64,000 nt of DNA from Rhodoferax potami (GTDB lineage: Bacteria > Pseudomonadota > Gammaproteobacteria > Burkholderiales > Burkholderiaceae_C): NCBI RefSeq assembly GCF_032193765.1, contig NZ_JAVBIJ010000001.1:2852001-2916000 (forward strand), read 5' to 3'. Positions within the stretch are counted from its first letter, which is position 1, and each line of letters starts with the position of its first letter. Both the position numbers and the translations under genes were made by a program. Shown here piece by piece: positions 46,079 through 54,031 of the stretch. The notes below the pieces were generated by a model that worked only from the letters and a program-made list of their open reading frames with translations, had not been told where the DNA came from and searched no databases.

Positions 46079-46881
46079 CAAACCACCTCCACAGCAGCAC
46101 CGATCTTGTGGCTGAAATACTTGAAGCCCACCTTGATCAGCGCCTGGTCCTGTGACTCCAGTCCCAAAGCCATCCATTTGAAGCTTGCGACACCACCAAC
46201 GATAGGCACCTTGGTCTTTGGAAGAAAACCGGCCTCGCACTCCAGGTACAGAACACCACTGCGCGTTTCGATTGCAGGCATGCCTTCAGTTTCATAGACG
46301 GGCTGAATGAGCCTGACCGTGCAAGTGATAGTTTCACCTGCGGCACAGGAATTCGGGACGTCCAACTCCAGCGAGGGCAGCACGGCGTTGTAGAGCGACA
46401 CACGCGACCGAACTTCGAGAAACTCGGCAAAGCCTTCGGGTGCCATGGTTTGCGGCGCGTAAACCAGGACCGCCACCTCCTCGATCGGGCTGTCCTCAAA
46501 GGGGACGAAGAACAACACCGTGCGTGGATGCAGGGGACGCCCAAGTAAGAACGGGTTTTTATGCAGATTCGTCTGCGGGAAAACGGAATGCAAATGCCCC
46601 AGGTCCTCCCAGCCAAAGCGGGCCTCCAATGCCCAGTTGGTATGGATGCCCCAATGCTTGCCAAGGTCAATGTGCTGCTTGATGGCCGCCGGATCAAACA
46701 CGAAGGGGCGTGAGCCATATTCCTTCTCATTCGTCTCCGGGTTGATGCGCCAAGGCGTCACCGTGATCGTCTGAGCTTGTACGTCCCGCTCGACGCGGTA
46801 ACTGACAGGGAAAGCACCGAACGATTCGGCTGGAGACGGAATATTAAACAGGCGACCGCCAACGGTAGTTGAATTTGCCAT
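46078..46881 (-). CDS. Unknown protein between the repeat fibre and the oxygenases
   Basis: 267 residues, beta-rich, no membrane segment. It opens 'MANSTTVGGRLFNIPSPAES' and continues 'YRVERDVQAQTITVTPWRINPE'. Later parts include 'VFPQTNLHKNPFLLGRPLHPRTVLFFVPF' and 'CAAGETITCTVRLIQPV', which resembles an immunoglobulin-like strand pair. It may be a structural cap or chaperone of the fibre. It lies 11 bases after the repeat-fibre stop and overlaps the hydroxylase start, which ties fibre and enzymes into one unit. Confidence 0.6.
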   Translation of the reverse strand: MANSTTVGGRLFNIPSPAESFGAFPVSYRVERDVQAQTITVTPWRINPETNEKEYGSRPFVFDPAAIKQHIDLGKHWGIHTNWALEARFGWEDLGHLHSVFPQTNLHKNPFLLGRPLHPRTVLFFVPFEDSPIEEVAVLVYAPQTMAPEGFAEFLEVRSRVSLYNAVLPSLELDVPNSCAAGETITCTVRLIQPVYETEGMPAIETRSGVLYLECEAGFLPKTKVPIVGGVASFKWMALGLESQDQALIKVGFKYFSHKIGAAVEVV

Positions 46882-46892
46882 CTTTCAACCCC

Positions 46893-47489
46893 TCAGCAAT
46901 CGGTGCTGCAGTTGCAATTGCAGTTGCAATTGCAATTGGTTCGGCAATTGAAGGCAGTGGAGCCACAGTTGCAGTTGGAGTAGCTTCCGCAGTTACAGTT
47001 GCAATTGCAGGCTCGGTACCAGCGGTGGTACTCCGCGCCACCGATTTCGTCTTGCGCCAAGTAGTAGCCGTCATAGTTCAGACCAACGGAAGGGACGGCG
47101 TAGTTGGCATAACTCGTTCCACCGACTCCGTCGTACTGACCGCTGTTGGCGCAATAGTTGAACCCCAGGCCCCATGTCCACCAGTTCACATTGGGGGGAA
47201 CCCAGTTGGCGTTGCTTGCGCAATTACCATTGGGCAGATAGCCATTGCAGTTGCTGGCCCGATCGTCGTAGTACTGGCTCGAGCGCCCCATCTCTCCGAT
47301 GTCTTGGCCGTCTCCCATTTTGTAGCCCGTGTTGCGAGCATCGTCACTCGTCACGCTGCTTTTGAAGAGCGCCCCGTTGGACATGGTGAGGGTTCCGGTC
47401 ATGGTCCCACCGGCCTTGTCCAACTTGCCGTTGATTTCAGTCTGCAAGGCATCATCCAGCCCCGCCTTGGGGATGCGCGTAATCGCCAT
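46893..47489 (-). CDS. Short tail-fibre-like protein with Asn-Cys repeat C-terminus
   Basis: 198 residues. The N-terminus (MAITRIPKAGLDDALQTEIN, then GKLDKAGGTMTGTLTM) is the standard tail-fibre stalk sequence. The middle is rich in Asn, Gly, Tyr and Trp (ANWVPPNVNWWTWGLGFNY). The C-terminal 38 residues hold 13 Cys and 11 Asn in alternating CNCNCNC and NCNCNCNCNC runs (residues 161-167, 172-175, 185-194), ending STDC. In total 16 Cys: 81, 90, 113, 161, 163, 165, 167, 173, 175, 182, 186, 188, 190, 192, 194, 198. Phage fibres rarely contain Cys. It lies directly after the long fibre gene and before the radical SAM/oxygenase genes, which makes it the likely substrate. Confidence 0.8.
   Translation of the reverse strand: MAITRIPKAGLDDALQTEINGKLDKAGGTMTGTLTMSNGALFKSSVTSDDARNTGYKMGDGQDIGEMGRSSQYYDDRASNCNGYLPNGNCASNANWVPPNVNWWTWGLGFNYCANSGQYDGVGGTSYANYAVPSVGLNYDGYYLAQDEIGGAEYHRWYRACNCNCNCGSYSNCNCGSTAFNCRTNCNCNCNCNCSTDC
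46896..47009 (-). repeat. Asn-Cys codon repeat encoding the fibre tail
   Basis: Codons 161-198 of the short fibre. Tandem 6-base units AAY-TGC: three adjoining copies near 46990-47007, two near 46967, five near 46908-46937. TGC is used for every Cys, whereas Asn alternates AAT/AAC. Such a hexamer array could gain or lose units by slippage without breaking the frame. Confidence 0.75.
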
Positions 47490-47501
47490 GATTTCTCCTA
47501 G

Positions 47502-50210
47502 TTAGATGTAACGCACCACAATCCGCGCGCTAGCGGCTGGTGCTGATGTGAATCGCAAAGTCGCCCCGGAATTGACCAGGACGTAGGCATCGAGCGAGTC
47601 CTGCACCACGTAATTGACCGTCACGATCAATTTGTGGACGCTGGACGCTGCAGTGCTCAGACTGAAGTCCGTCGCCGAACCATTGCCAGTAAAGACCTGT
47701 GGGGCGACGTTGGAGCCGCCCGCGGCAGCGGCATACCCCTGCGCTTGGCTCATGTAGCTCTGAGCCTGTGTGGCCGATGCTGCTGAAGCCGTCGCAGAGT
47801 TCGCCGATGCGGTGGCACTGCCAGCCGATGCCGCAGCCGAATTCGCGGCACTGGTTGCTTGCTGACTGGCCGTCGCTGCATTGGCGGCAATGGACTGTGC
47901 GTAGTACTTGGCCGAATACTCCGTCGATCCTGAAACAGGACCCGACGTCTTGTTCGCCCATTCCTCGGCTGCGGCTGCGCCAGACTGCGCTTCTTTGTCC
48001 AGGTAGCGCACGCTGATCACGACGCCACTGGCCGGAGCCGAACTGAATCTGAGCGTCGTCGTGGCTGGTGTGGTGTAGGCGTCCAAGGGCGCTTGAGGCA
48101 CCCCGGCAACTGTCACCATCAATGCACCGGGATACCCAACTGGTCGACTGATTGTGAAATCCGTCTTCACGCCGTCCCCGGTGAACACATCGGCGGGGAT
48201 GACCGTATTGGCCGTCACCGCCGCTGCCGATCCTGCCGCTTGCCCTGCCCAGTATTTGGCTGAGTAACCACTACCGTCGACCGTACCGGTGGTTTTTTGC
48301 GCCCAATCAGAAGCCAGTGCTGCTTGCACCTGCGATGCCGTCAACGACCCTGCTGCGCTTGTGGCACTGCCTGCCGCCGCAGTCGCCGAATTAGCGGCAG
48401 CAGTTGCACTCGCCGTTGCATCTCCAGCTTTGGTCGTTGCCGTTGTGGCTGACCCAGTTGCCGACGTGGCCGAAGTTGCTGCATTGGTGGCACTCGTGCT
48501 GGCGTTGCTGGCCGAGGTTGCTGCCGCTGTGGCACTGTTGGCTGCGTCCGTCGCTTTGCCACTTGCGGTGGTGGCCGAACCTGCCGCTGCAGTAGCGGAG
48601 CTCGCCGCATTCGTAGCTGAGGTTGCCGCTGCAGCCGCCTGCGTACTGGCGGTACTGGCAGAAGTCGCTGCATTGGTCGCCGACGTTGCGGCATCCGAGG
48701 CTTTGGTCGAGGCGGTACTTGCTGAACCAGCCGCAGCCGTCGCACTGGCCGCCGCATCCGTTGCCTTTTGCGTGGCGGTTGATGCTGAAGCAGAGATCGA
48801 CTGGGCGTAATACTTGGCCGAATAGTCGCTGCCGCTGACGGGGGCTGTCGTTTTGGTCGCCCAATCCTGCGCCAGAATGGCACTGCCAGATGCACTGCTG
48901 GCCGAACTTGCTGCAGCTGTTGCGCTGCTGTTTGCATCGGTGGCCTTAGCCGTTGCTATTGTTGCAGAGGCAGATGCACCACTGGCACTGTTGGCAGCAT
49001 TGGTCGCCGATGTCGCAGCGTCGCTGGCCTTGGTGCTGGCTGTGGTGGCTGAAGTTGCCGCATTGGTGGCCGATGTCCCTGCATCGGCAGCCTTGGTCGT
49101 GGCCGTGGTTGCGGAGCCTGCTGCCGATGTCGCACTTCCAGATGCCGCCGTCGCAGACGACGATGCCGAAGTGGCACTCGCAGCAGCTGCCTGGGCGTGG
49201 TACTTGGCCGAATATTCCGTCGAGCCGGAGACCACACCGCCGGTTTTGGTGGCCCACTCCTGTGCAGACGCTGCGCCAGATTGAGCCTCCTTGTCGAGAT
49301 ACCGAACACTGATGCCCACACCTGTTGCCGGTGCGGACACAAAGCGCAGGGTCGTACTTGCGGGGACCGAGTACGAATCTATCGGTGCTTGAGGAACTCC
49401 AGCCACCGTCACCAACACAGCACCCGGATAGGCCACGGGATGGCTGAGGGTGAAATCCGTCTTGACGCCATCCCCTGCAAACACATCAGCCGGAATCACC
49501 GTATTGGTGGTCACCACTGCTGCCGAGTTGGCTGCCTGACCGGCCCAATACTTCGCCGAATACCCAGTGCCGTCAACGGTTGCAGCGGTTTTTTGCGCCC
49601 AGTCAGACGCCAACGAAGCCTGCGACTGAGCCGACGCCAAAGCGGTCTGTGCATCTGTTGCCTTACTGCTGGCCGTGGAGGCGGAGCTCGCCGCCGAACT
49701 GGCACTGGTGGCCGCATCGCTGGCCTTTTGCGTCGCGGTGGTGGCCGAGGCTGCCGCCGCTGTTGCCGAGCTCGCTGCATTGGTGGCACTGGTGGCCGCA
49801 TTGGTCGCCGAAGTGGCCGCTGCCGTTTTACTGCTGCTGGCATCGCTGGCCTTGGTACTGGCCGTGGTTGCCGAAGTCGCTGCGGCAGTCGCGGAACTTG
49901 ACGCACTGGTTGCAGAATCACTGGCCGCAGTTGCCTTGGTGCTGGCTGTCGAGGCCGATGTCGCTGCACTGCTGGCCGATTGCGCAGCATTGCTTGCTTG
50001 TTGGGTGGCCGTAGCCACCTGATTGGTCAGATCTTGGCGGGACGCATCAAGTTGGGTTTGAACCCCATGAATGACGTTGGCCACGCTCTTGACCTGGCCA
50101 CCTTCCGTGGTCACGGTCGTCTGATCATCCCCGTGGACGATCTCATGGAGCAGTTGGGCATCCCCCTCGATCGTTCCCACAGCTTCATCCAGCCGGGTCT
50201 TGAGGGTCAT
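47502..50210 (-). CDS. Long phage tail fibre with Ala/Ser/Thr heptad-like repeats
   Basis: 902 residues. It opens with a helical anchor (TRLDEAVGTIEGDAQLLHEI). Most of the rest is repeats of the type ATSATNAATSA and ASTKASDAA, long rods typical of lambda Stf-like fibres. Inside are two ~150-residue copies of a domain with 'GYSAKYWAGQAA', 'VIPADVF.GDGVKTDFT' and 'ISVRYLDKEAQSGAA' (near 49170-49620 and 47870-48320). A third divergent copy of its core ends the protein ('VFTGNGSATDFSLST'). It would form the trimeric side or tip fibre. High repetitiveness makes this gene prone to recombination. Confidence 0.87.
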   Translation of the reverse strand: MTLKTRLDEAVGTIEGDAQLLHEIVHGDDQTTVTTEGGQVKSVANVIHGVQTQLDASRQDLTNQVATATQQASNAAQSASSAATSASTASTKATAASDSATSASSSATAAATSATTASTKASDASSSKTAAATSATNAATSATNAASSATAAAASATTATQKASDAATSASSAASSASTASSKATDAQTALASAQSQASLASDWAQKTAATVDGTGYSAKYWAGQAANSAAVVTTNTVIPADVFAGDGVKTDFTLSHPVAYPGAVLVTVAGVPQAPIDSYSVPASTTLRFVSAPATGVGISVRYLDKEAQSGAASAQEWATKTGGVVSGSTEYSAKYHAQAAAASATSASSSATAASGSATSAAGSATTATTKAADAGTSATNAATSATTASTKASDAATSATNAANSASGASASATIATAKATDANSSATAAASSASSASGSAILAQDWATKTTAPVSGSDYSAKYYAQSISASASTATQKATDAAASATAAAGSASTASTKASDAATSATNAATSASTASTQAAAAATSATNAASSATAAAGSATTASGKATDAANSATAAATSASNASTSATNAATSATSATGSATTATTKAGDATASATAAANSATAAAGSATSAAGSLTASQVQAALASDWAQKTTGTVDGSGYSAKYWAGQAAGSAAAVTANTVIPADVFTGDGVKTDFTISRPVGYPGALMVTVAGVPQAPLDAYTTPATTTLRFSSAPASGVVISVRYLDKEAQSGAAAAEEWANKTSGPVSGSTEYSAKYYAQSIAANAATASQQATSAANSAAASAGSATASANSATASAASATQAQSYMSQAQGYAAAAGGSNVAPQVFTGNGSATDFSLSTAASSVHKLIVTVNYVVQDSLDAYVLVNSGATLRFTSAPAASARIVVRYI

Positions 50211-50231
50211 GATTGGGTTCCTTTAATTGAT

Positions 50232-50732
50232 CTACCAGTAATCAGCCGCCGCCATGGATTGGTTGAGCCAGGTGTGCAGGCGCTCGCCCAGCGCAATGGC
50301 ATCCGGCCCCAGCACCGCAGCGACTTGGGTTTCATCGGCTGTGAGCCGTGGAAATTCCTGCACTTCCAATTGCGCTTTGACTTGCCATCGGTTGCCGGTC
50401 AACAGCTCGGTGTCCCACGGCGCAATGAACCGGGACTGCACCGCCTGAACACCCAAGCCACCCGCCAAGGGCATCGCAAACCAGAGAACGCCTTGGTTGA
50501 GGACATGCATCCACCAGGCATCAAAAACGGCAAACGCCTCCTGCGAGAAACGCCACTCCGCACGCACCCGATAAAGCGTGCTCGTGGAGCGCAAGCGCAT
50601 CCGAGCCGCCCCGGCATCGATGTCCGTTCGCACCGCATTTGATTGCGGGGCCAACCCATAGCCCTCGATGCGCGGCAGCGGCAAGGTGTCCGGCCAGACA
50701 GGGATCTCAGCAGGCAAGGTCACATCACTCAT
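50232..50732 (-). CDS. Phage minor tail protein
   Basis: 166 residues. 'VRAEWRFSQEAFAVFDAWWMHVLNQGVLWFAMPL' and 'VQSRFIAPWDTELLTGNRWQVKAQLEVQEFPRL' resemble a compact beta-rich minor tail protein found after tape-measure genes (gpM-like position). It overlaps the tape measure by 4 bases. It probably binds the tail tip as the tube starts to assemble. Family name not certain. Confidence 0.72.
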   Translation of the reverse strand: MSDVTLPAEIPVWPDTLPLPRIEGYGLAPQSNAVRTDIDAGAARMRLRSTSTLYRVRAEWRFSQEAFAVFDAWWMHVLNQGVLWFAMPLAGGLGVQAVQSRFIAPWDTELLTGNRWQVKAQLEVQEFPRLTADETQVAAVLGPDAIALGERLHTWLNQSMAAADYW

Positions 50733-53356
50733 CGCAAAGCTCCTACCGCTGGGTTGAGCCCATAACGACGCTCAAGCGTGGGGGCAATGCCCACGCCCTG
50801 GTTGATGGAACGATTCATGCGCGCCTCGATCTGCTCGACGATCACATCCAGCCGAGTGCTACCGTCGGGCTGCTGAGTGGTTTGAACTCTCGCATCCACG
50901 CCCGGGGCATGGTTGGTCACATTCACCAGCACCTTGACCGGCGACGGATTGTTTTTTGCCAATGCACCGCCCAAGGCACGCAACTGGCCCGGCGTGAAAA
51001 CCGCCTCACCCGGCTGCGCGATGATGGGCACCTCGCCCGCCACCAAGCCACCGGTATGAAACCGCTGCGCGCCATCGAAGTGCTGCAGCCCGACCGAGCG
51101 TGTGGCCAATACATCGCTGCCAATCAAGCCACCGGTATGCGCCACCATCGTGCCGCCCGACATCAGGTCCGTAGCTCCAGCTGGGAATGCACCACCCAAC
51201 CCATTGCCGCTTGAACCACCAAATAGGTTCAGTCCGCTCATCCACCCGGCCAAAGGCAAGGTGATCATTTTTTGGATCTGGATGCGCACCAGGTCCGCAA
51301 TGATCGAGTTGGCCAAGTTGTTGAAGTCCACCTTGCCGGTCGTCACAAACTGAACCATCGCGTCCTCCATGCCCTTGAAGGCACCGGTTACGGCACGTTC
51401 AGCCTGCTTGGCCGCATTGGTAGCGTCCTCAATGTAGGTGCGCAGGGAACTGCGAAGGCCATAGTCAAAGCTGCGCTGGTATTCCACGTTGGCACGGGCG
51501 AGTTCTTCCACGATTGGCAACTGCCGCGCCAAGGCGTCGTTGATCGCAGCGATGGCCTCGGCCTTGAGTCCTGGATCGTTGATTTGCTCAGCCTGACGCA
51601 ATGCCATGACAGCGGCTTTTTCCATGTCAAAGCGCGTCTGCAAAGCGGCCCGCTCAACCTCACCCACATCCAGAAGCTGGCGCTTTAACTGCAACTCTTC
51701 CTGCTTGAGGCGGTTGTTGCCGATGTAGTTCTCGGTGATCTGATGGACCTTTTGCAGCTCCTTCTCGTACTCCTCGAACTTCTTGTCGGCCTCCTTCTGT
51801 TTTTCCATCCGCTCGATAGCGTCGATGTACTTTTCCGCTTCCTTGACAACACCTGCGTAGCCCTTGCGCTCGAGCTCCAAGGCCCGTGCGCGCAACTCAG
51901 CGCCTTCGCCTTGTGTGACACGCAGCGCGCGCTGCTCCAACTGCTTTAAGAACTGCAAGCCTTCGTTGTTCTTCTCAAAGCCAGACAGATCTAGACCACT
52001 GGGTGGCTTGCGGGGCATCTTGAGCAAGAATTCGTCATAGATCTTCTGAACCTGCGCAGCTTGCTCTGCCGTTTCCAAGACAAACTTTTGCCCCATGACA
52101 CGCACCGTGCGGCGTTGCTCATCGAAGAACTTTTCGATTTTGTTGACGTACCCTGGGTTGTCCGTCAGATGCGTTAAGCGGTCGTTGGCCGCTTCGACAA
52201 ACCGATCGCGCGCCGCTTGCAACTTGGCGATTTCGGCATTGATCTGCGTCTCGTCATAGCCCATGGACTTCATGGAGCGCAGCATGTCGGTCTTGATCCA
52301 GGTCTCAACGTCCTTGGCGACCACCTGCAGACTGTCAAACGGCTGGCTGATCACGCGCTTGGCAAGCACCGCCGACTCGGCAATGAAACCCAGCCCGGTT
52401 GCGACCTCCTCGAGGAATGACAGGACCTGTTGTCGGTTGTGCGTGATGGCCTGCAACTCGCTGGTGAATCCACCGGCCTCGGTTTTGGCCAGGAACATCT
52501 GCTCCGTCAGGTCAGCGAGGATCGGCAGCAACGCGGATCCGATTTGGCGCTGCACGCCTTCGTTGACCGCGTGCAAGCGCTTCATGTTGTCGTTGAACTC
52601 CTCTGCAGCGCGTGCTGCATCGGCAGACATGACCAACCCGAGGCGCTTGGCCTCTTCCATCATCTCAGTCAGTCCATCGCGCCCCTGGTTGAGCATGGGG
52701 ATCATGTCCAACCCGTTTTTGCCGAATAGTTTGACGGCGAGCGCCGCCTTTTCTGCGCTATCGGGCATGGCAGCGAATTTCTCTGCCAGGTCCAGCAGCA
52801 CCTGCTCAGTTGGTCGAATCTGCCCTTGCGCATCCAGCGCCGACACACCGAAAGCCTTGAGCGCAGCACTGCCTTCGCCACCCTTGACCTTGGCGTCGAA
52901 CATGGCGGTCGAGAGGAATTTGAGCGCCTTGGTCAGACTCTCCGCACTCACGTCCGACAACTCGGATGCATACAGCAGCGCCGACAAGGCTTCGACCGAG
53001 ACGGCGGTTTTTTGGGAGAGCTTGTTGAGCTCTTCGCCCACCTCAGCGACAGGCACGACTAACTGGTGCATGCCATAGCCGAGCGCTGCAACGGATGCCC
53101 CCACGATCAAACCGGCGGGGCCAAGACGACCGAGCACACTGCCCAGCATCCCTAGACGGGAAGTGGCATCTTCCATGCGCACGAAGGCATCGTTGGCCGC
53201 CTTGGACAGCAGATTCAAACCGGCAGAAGCAGGTTGAGAGGCCGATTCGATTTTTTTGAGCGATCGCTCTCCGGCTTCGCCCACGTCTGCCAGTTCGGCT
53301 TTGACTTTGCCGCCGTCAATGACAGCCAGTCGAATCGATAGGTTACGTTCAGCCAT
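50729..53356 (-). CDS. Phage tail tape-measure protein
   Basis: 875 residues. The N-terminal part 'LSIRLAVIDGGKVKAELADVGEAGERSLKKIE' and the helical body with a hydrophobic segment ('GPAGLIVGASVAALGYGMHQL', about 85-110) are typical of tape measures. 'LALSQKTAV..EALSALLYASELS'-like stretches and 'LFGKNGLDMIPMLNQG' match the TMP family. A coiled coil covers about 450-620. At ~3 bases per 0.5 A-scale rise it implies a tail of roughly 130 nm. It overlaps the T frame by 8 bases, as H does with T in lambda-like phages. Confidence 0.9.
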   Translation of the reverse strand: MAERNLSIRLAVIDGGKVKAELADVGEAGERSLKKIESASQPASAGLNLLSKAANDAFVRMEDATSRLGMLGSVLGRLGPAGLIVGASVAALGYGMHQLVVPVAEVGEELNKLSQKTAVSVEALSALLYASELSDVSAESLTKALKFLSTAMFDAKVKGGEGSAALKAFGVSALDAQGQIRPTEQVLLDLAEKFAAMPDSAEKAALAVKLFGKNGLDMIPMLNQGRDGLTEMMEEAKRLGLVMSADAARAAEEFNDNMKRLHAVNEGVQRQIGSALLPILADLTEQMFLAKTEAGGFTSELQAITHNRQQVLSFLEEVATGLGFIAESAVLAKRVISQPFDSLQVVAKDVETWIKTDMLRSMKSMGYDETQINAEIAKLQAARDRFVEAANDRLTHLTDNPGYVNKIEKFFDEQRRTVRVMGQKFVLETAEQAAQVQKIYDEFLLKMPRKPPSGLDLSGFEKNNEGLQFLKQLEQRALRVTQGEGAELRARALELERKGYAGVVKEAEKYIDAIERMEKQKEADKKFEEYEKELQKVHQITENYIGNNRLKQEELQLKRQLLDVGEVERAALQTRFDMEKAAVMALRQAEQINDPGLKAEAIAAINDALARQLPIVEELARANVEYQRSFDYGLRSSLRTYIEDATNAAKQAERAVTGAFKGMEDAMVQFVTTGKVDFNNLANSIIADLVRIQIQKMITLPLAGWMSGLNLFGGSSGNGLGGAFPAGATDLMSGGTMVAHTGGLIGSDVLATRSVGLQHFDGAQRFHTGGLVAGEVPIIAQPGEAVFTPGQLRALGGALAKNNPSPVKVLVNVTNHAPGVDARVQTTQQPDGSTRLDVIVEQIEARMNRSINQGVGIAPTLERRYGLNPAVGALR

Positions 53357-53672
53357 GTGGGTTGTCCGGAGATGGTTTGTTCAATGCTTGCGTCAGGCCC
53401 GCCTCGACGGCAGGGAATAAATGGGTCATGGCAGTGGGATCTGCATCCAATGCCTGGCTGGCAGACACCCACGCGTTGAAGTCCATGCCCAGCACTGCGC
53501 CTTGAACTGCACGCACTTGGGATGAGCAGACATCGAGCACCGCGAGTGCCTGCCAGCCCTCTTCGGTCCGAGGTGAATTCACCTGGTACGGACACTCAGG
53601 ACAGGTCGACTCGCACGCGCCGCAGTACGTGGCCCCGCCACCGAAGTGCCATTCGGTGCGGGCCTTCAGCCG
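53349..53672 (-). CDS. Tail assembly chaperone T part, made by -1 frameshift (DUF1799-like)
   Basis: This frame has no good start of its own. It is open from the slip point inside the G gene and adds 107 residues: 'RLKARTEWHFGGGATYCGACE', a CPECP Cys cluster, then 'WQALAVLDVCSSQVRAVQGAVLGMDFNAW'. The last part resembles the DUF1799 tail-chaperone extension. The G-T fusion would be about 222 residues. Four Cys in 'CGAC...CPEC' suggest metal binding. In lambda the GT fusion recruits tail tube subunits to the tape measure; the same job is expected here. Confidence 0.75.
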   Translation of the reverse strand, partial: RLKARTEWHFGGGATYCGACESTCPECPYQVNSPRTEEGWQALAVLDVCSSQVRAVQGAVLGMDFNAWVSASQALDADPTAMTHLFPAVEAGLTQALNKPSPDNPHG

Positions 53673-54016
53673 TTTTTTTCGGCATCCAAAAGATAGAGTG
53701 CAGCCAGGTATTCACGCTCGAAGGCATCGGCCACAGGCCACAGCTCCATGAGCGCAGAAATGCCGTCCGGCGTGACGGCTGCGGCTTTGCCTTTGTCGTC
53801 ACCCACACCCTCCCAAGCCAAGATGGCAGCCTTGGCCAACTCGGTGATGAGGGTGGCCGTGCGCTCTCCGGCTGCCGTGTGATCTTTGCCATCGATCAGG
53901 GCCGCTGCATGGCGAGCTGCCATGACCAGCGCAGTGGTCGCAGGCTTGACTTTGATGCGCACGCCTTGGACCAGGTCGAGCCAATAAGGCTCACGTTTGA
54001 GATTGAGTTTGAGCAT
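53666..54016 (-). CDS. Tail assembly chaperone G-like protein
   Basis: 116 residues. 'MLKLNLKREPYWLDLVQGVRIKVKPATTALVMAARH' and 'DAFEREYLAALYLLDAEKNG' are typical of siphophage tail chaperones encoded between tail tube and tape measure. Its end carries the -1 slip sequence. It coats the tape measure during tail assembly and is absent from the finished particle in related phages. Confidence 0.8.
   Translation of the reverse strand: MLKLNLKREPYWLDLVQGVRIKVKPATTALVMAARHAAALIDGKDHTAAGERTATLITELAKAAILAWEGVGDDKGKAAAVTPDGISALMELWPVADAFEREYLAALYLLDAEKNG
53673..53679 (-). other. -1 ribosomal slip site (A AAA AAC)
   Basis: On the coding strand GCC GAA AAA AAC GGC TGA contains the classical heptamer A AAA AAC two codons before the G stop. 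After a -1 slip the next codon is CGG and the frame is open for 107 residues to 53349. Position at the end of a tail-chaperone gene is exactly where siphophages use it. Confidence 0.85.
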
Positions 54017-54031
54017 GTTTGCCTCTTAAGT

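Noticed and set aside
46079..46240. 54-codon N-terminal extension of the hydroxylase-like gene
   Set aside because: It is out-of-frame sequence of the neighbouring gene; the ATG at 46078 overlaps that gene's stop in the TGATG manner used throughout this operon.
46896..47009. Asn-Cys array as a non-coding microsatellite or wrong-frame artefact
   Set aside because: The frame is fixed by the tail-fibre N-terminus upstream in the same ORF, and the stop falls just before the next gene.
46896..47009. CRISPR-like array
   Set aside because: The units are only 6 bases with no spacers; no Cas genes are anywhere in the window.
48289..48810. 173-codon Ala/Val-rich plus-strand frame
   Set aside because: It is the complement of the Ala/Ser/Thr repeats of the tail fibre and has no start signal.
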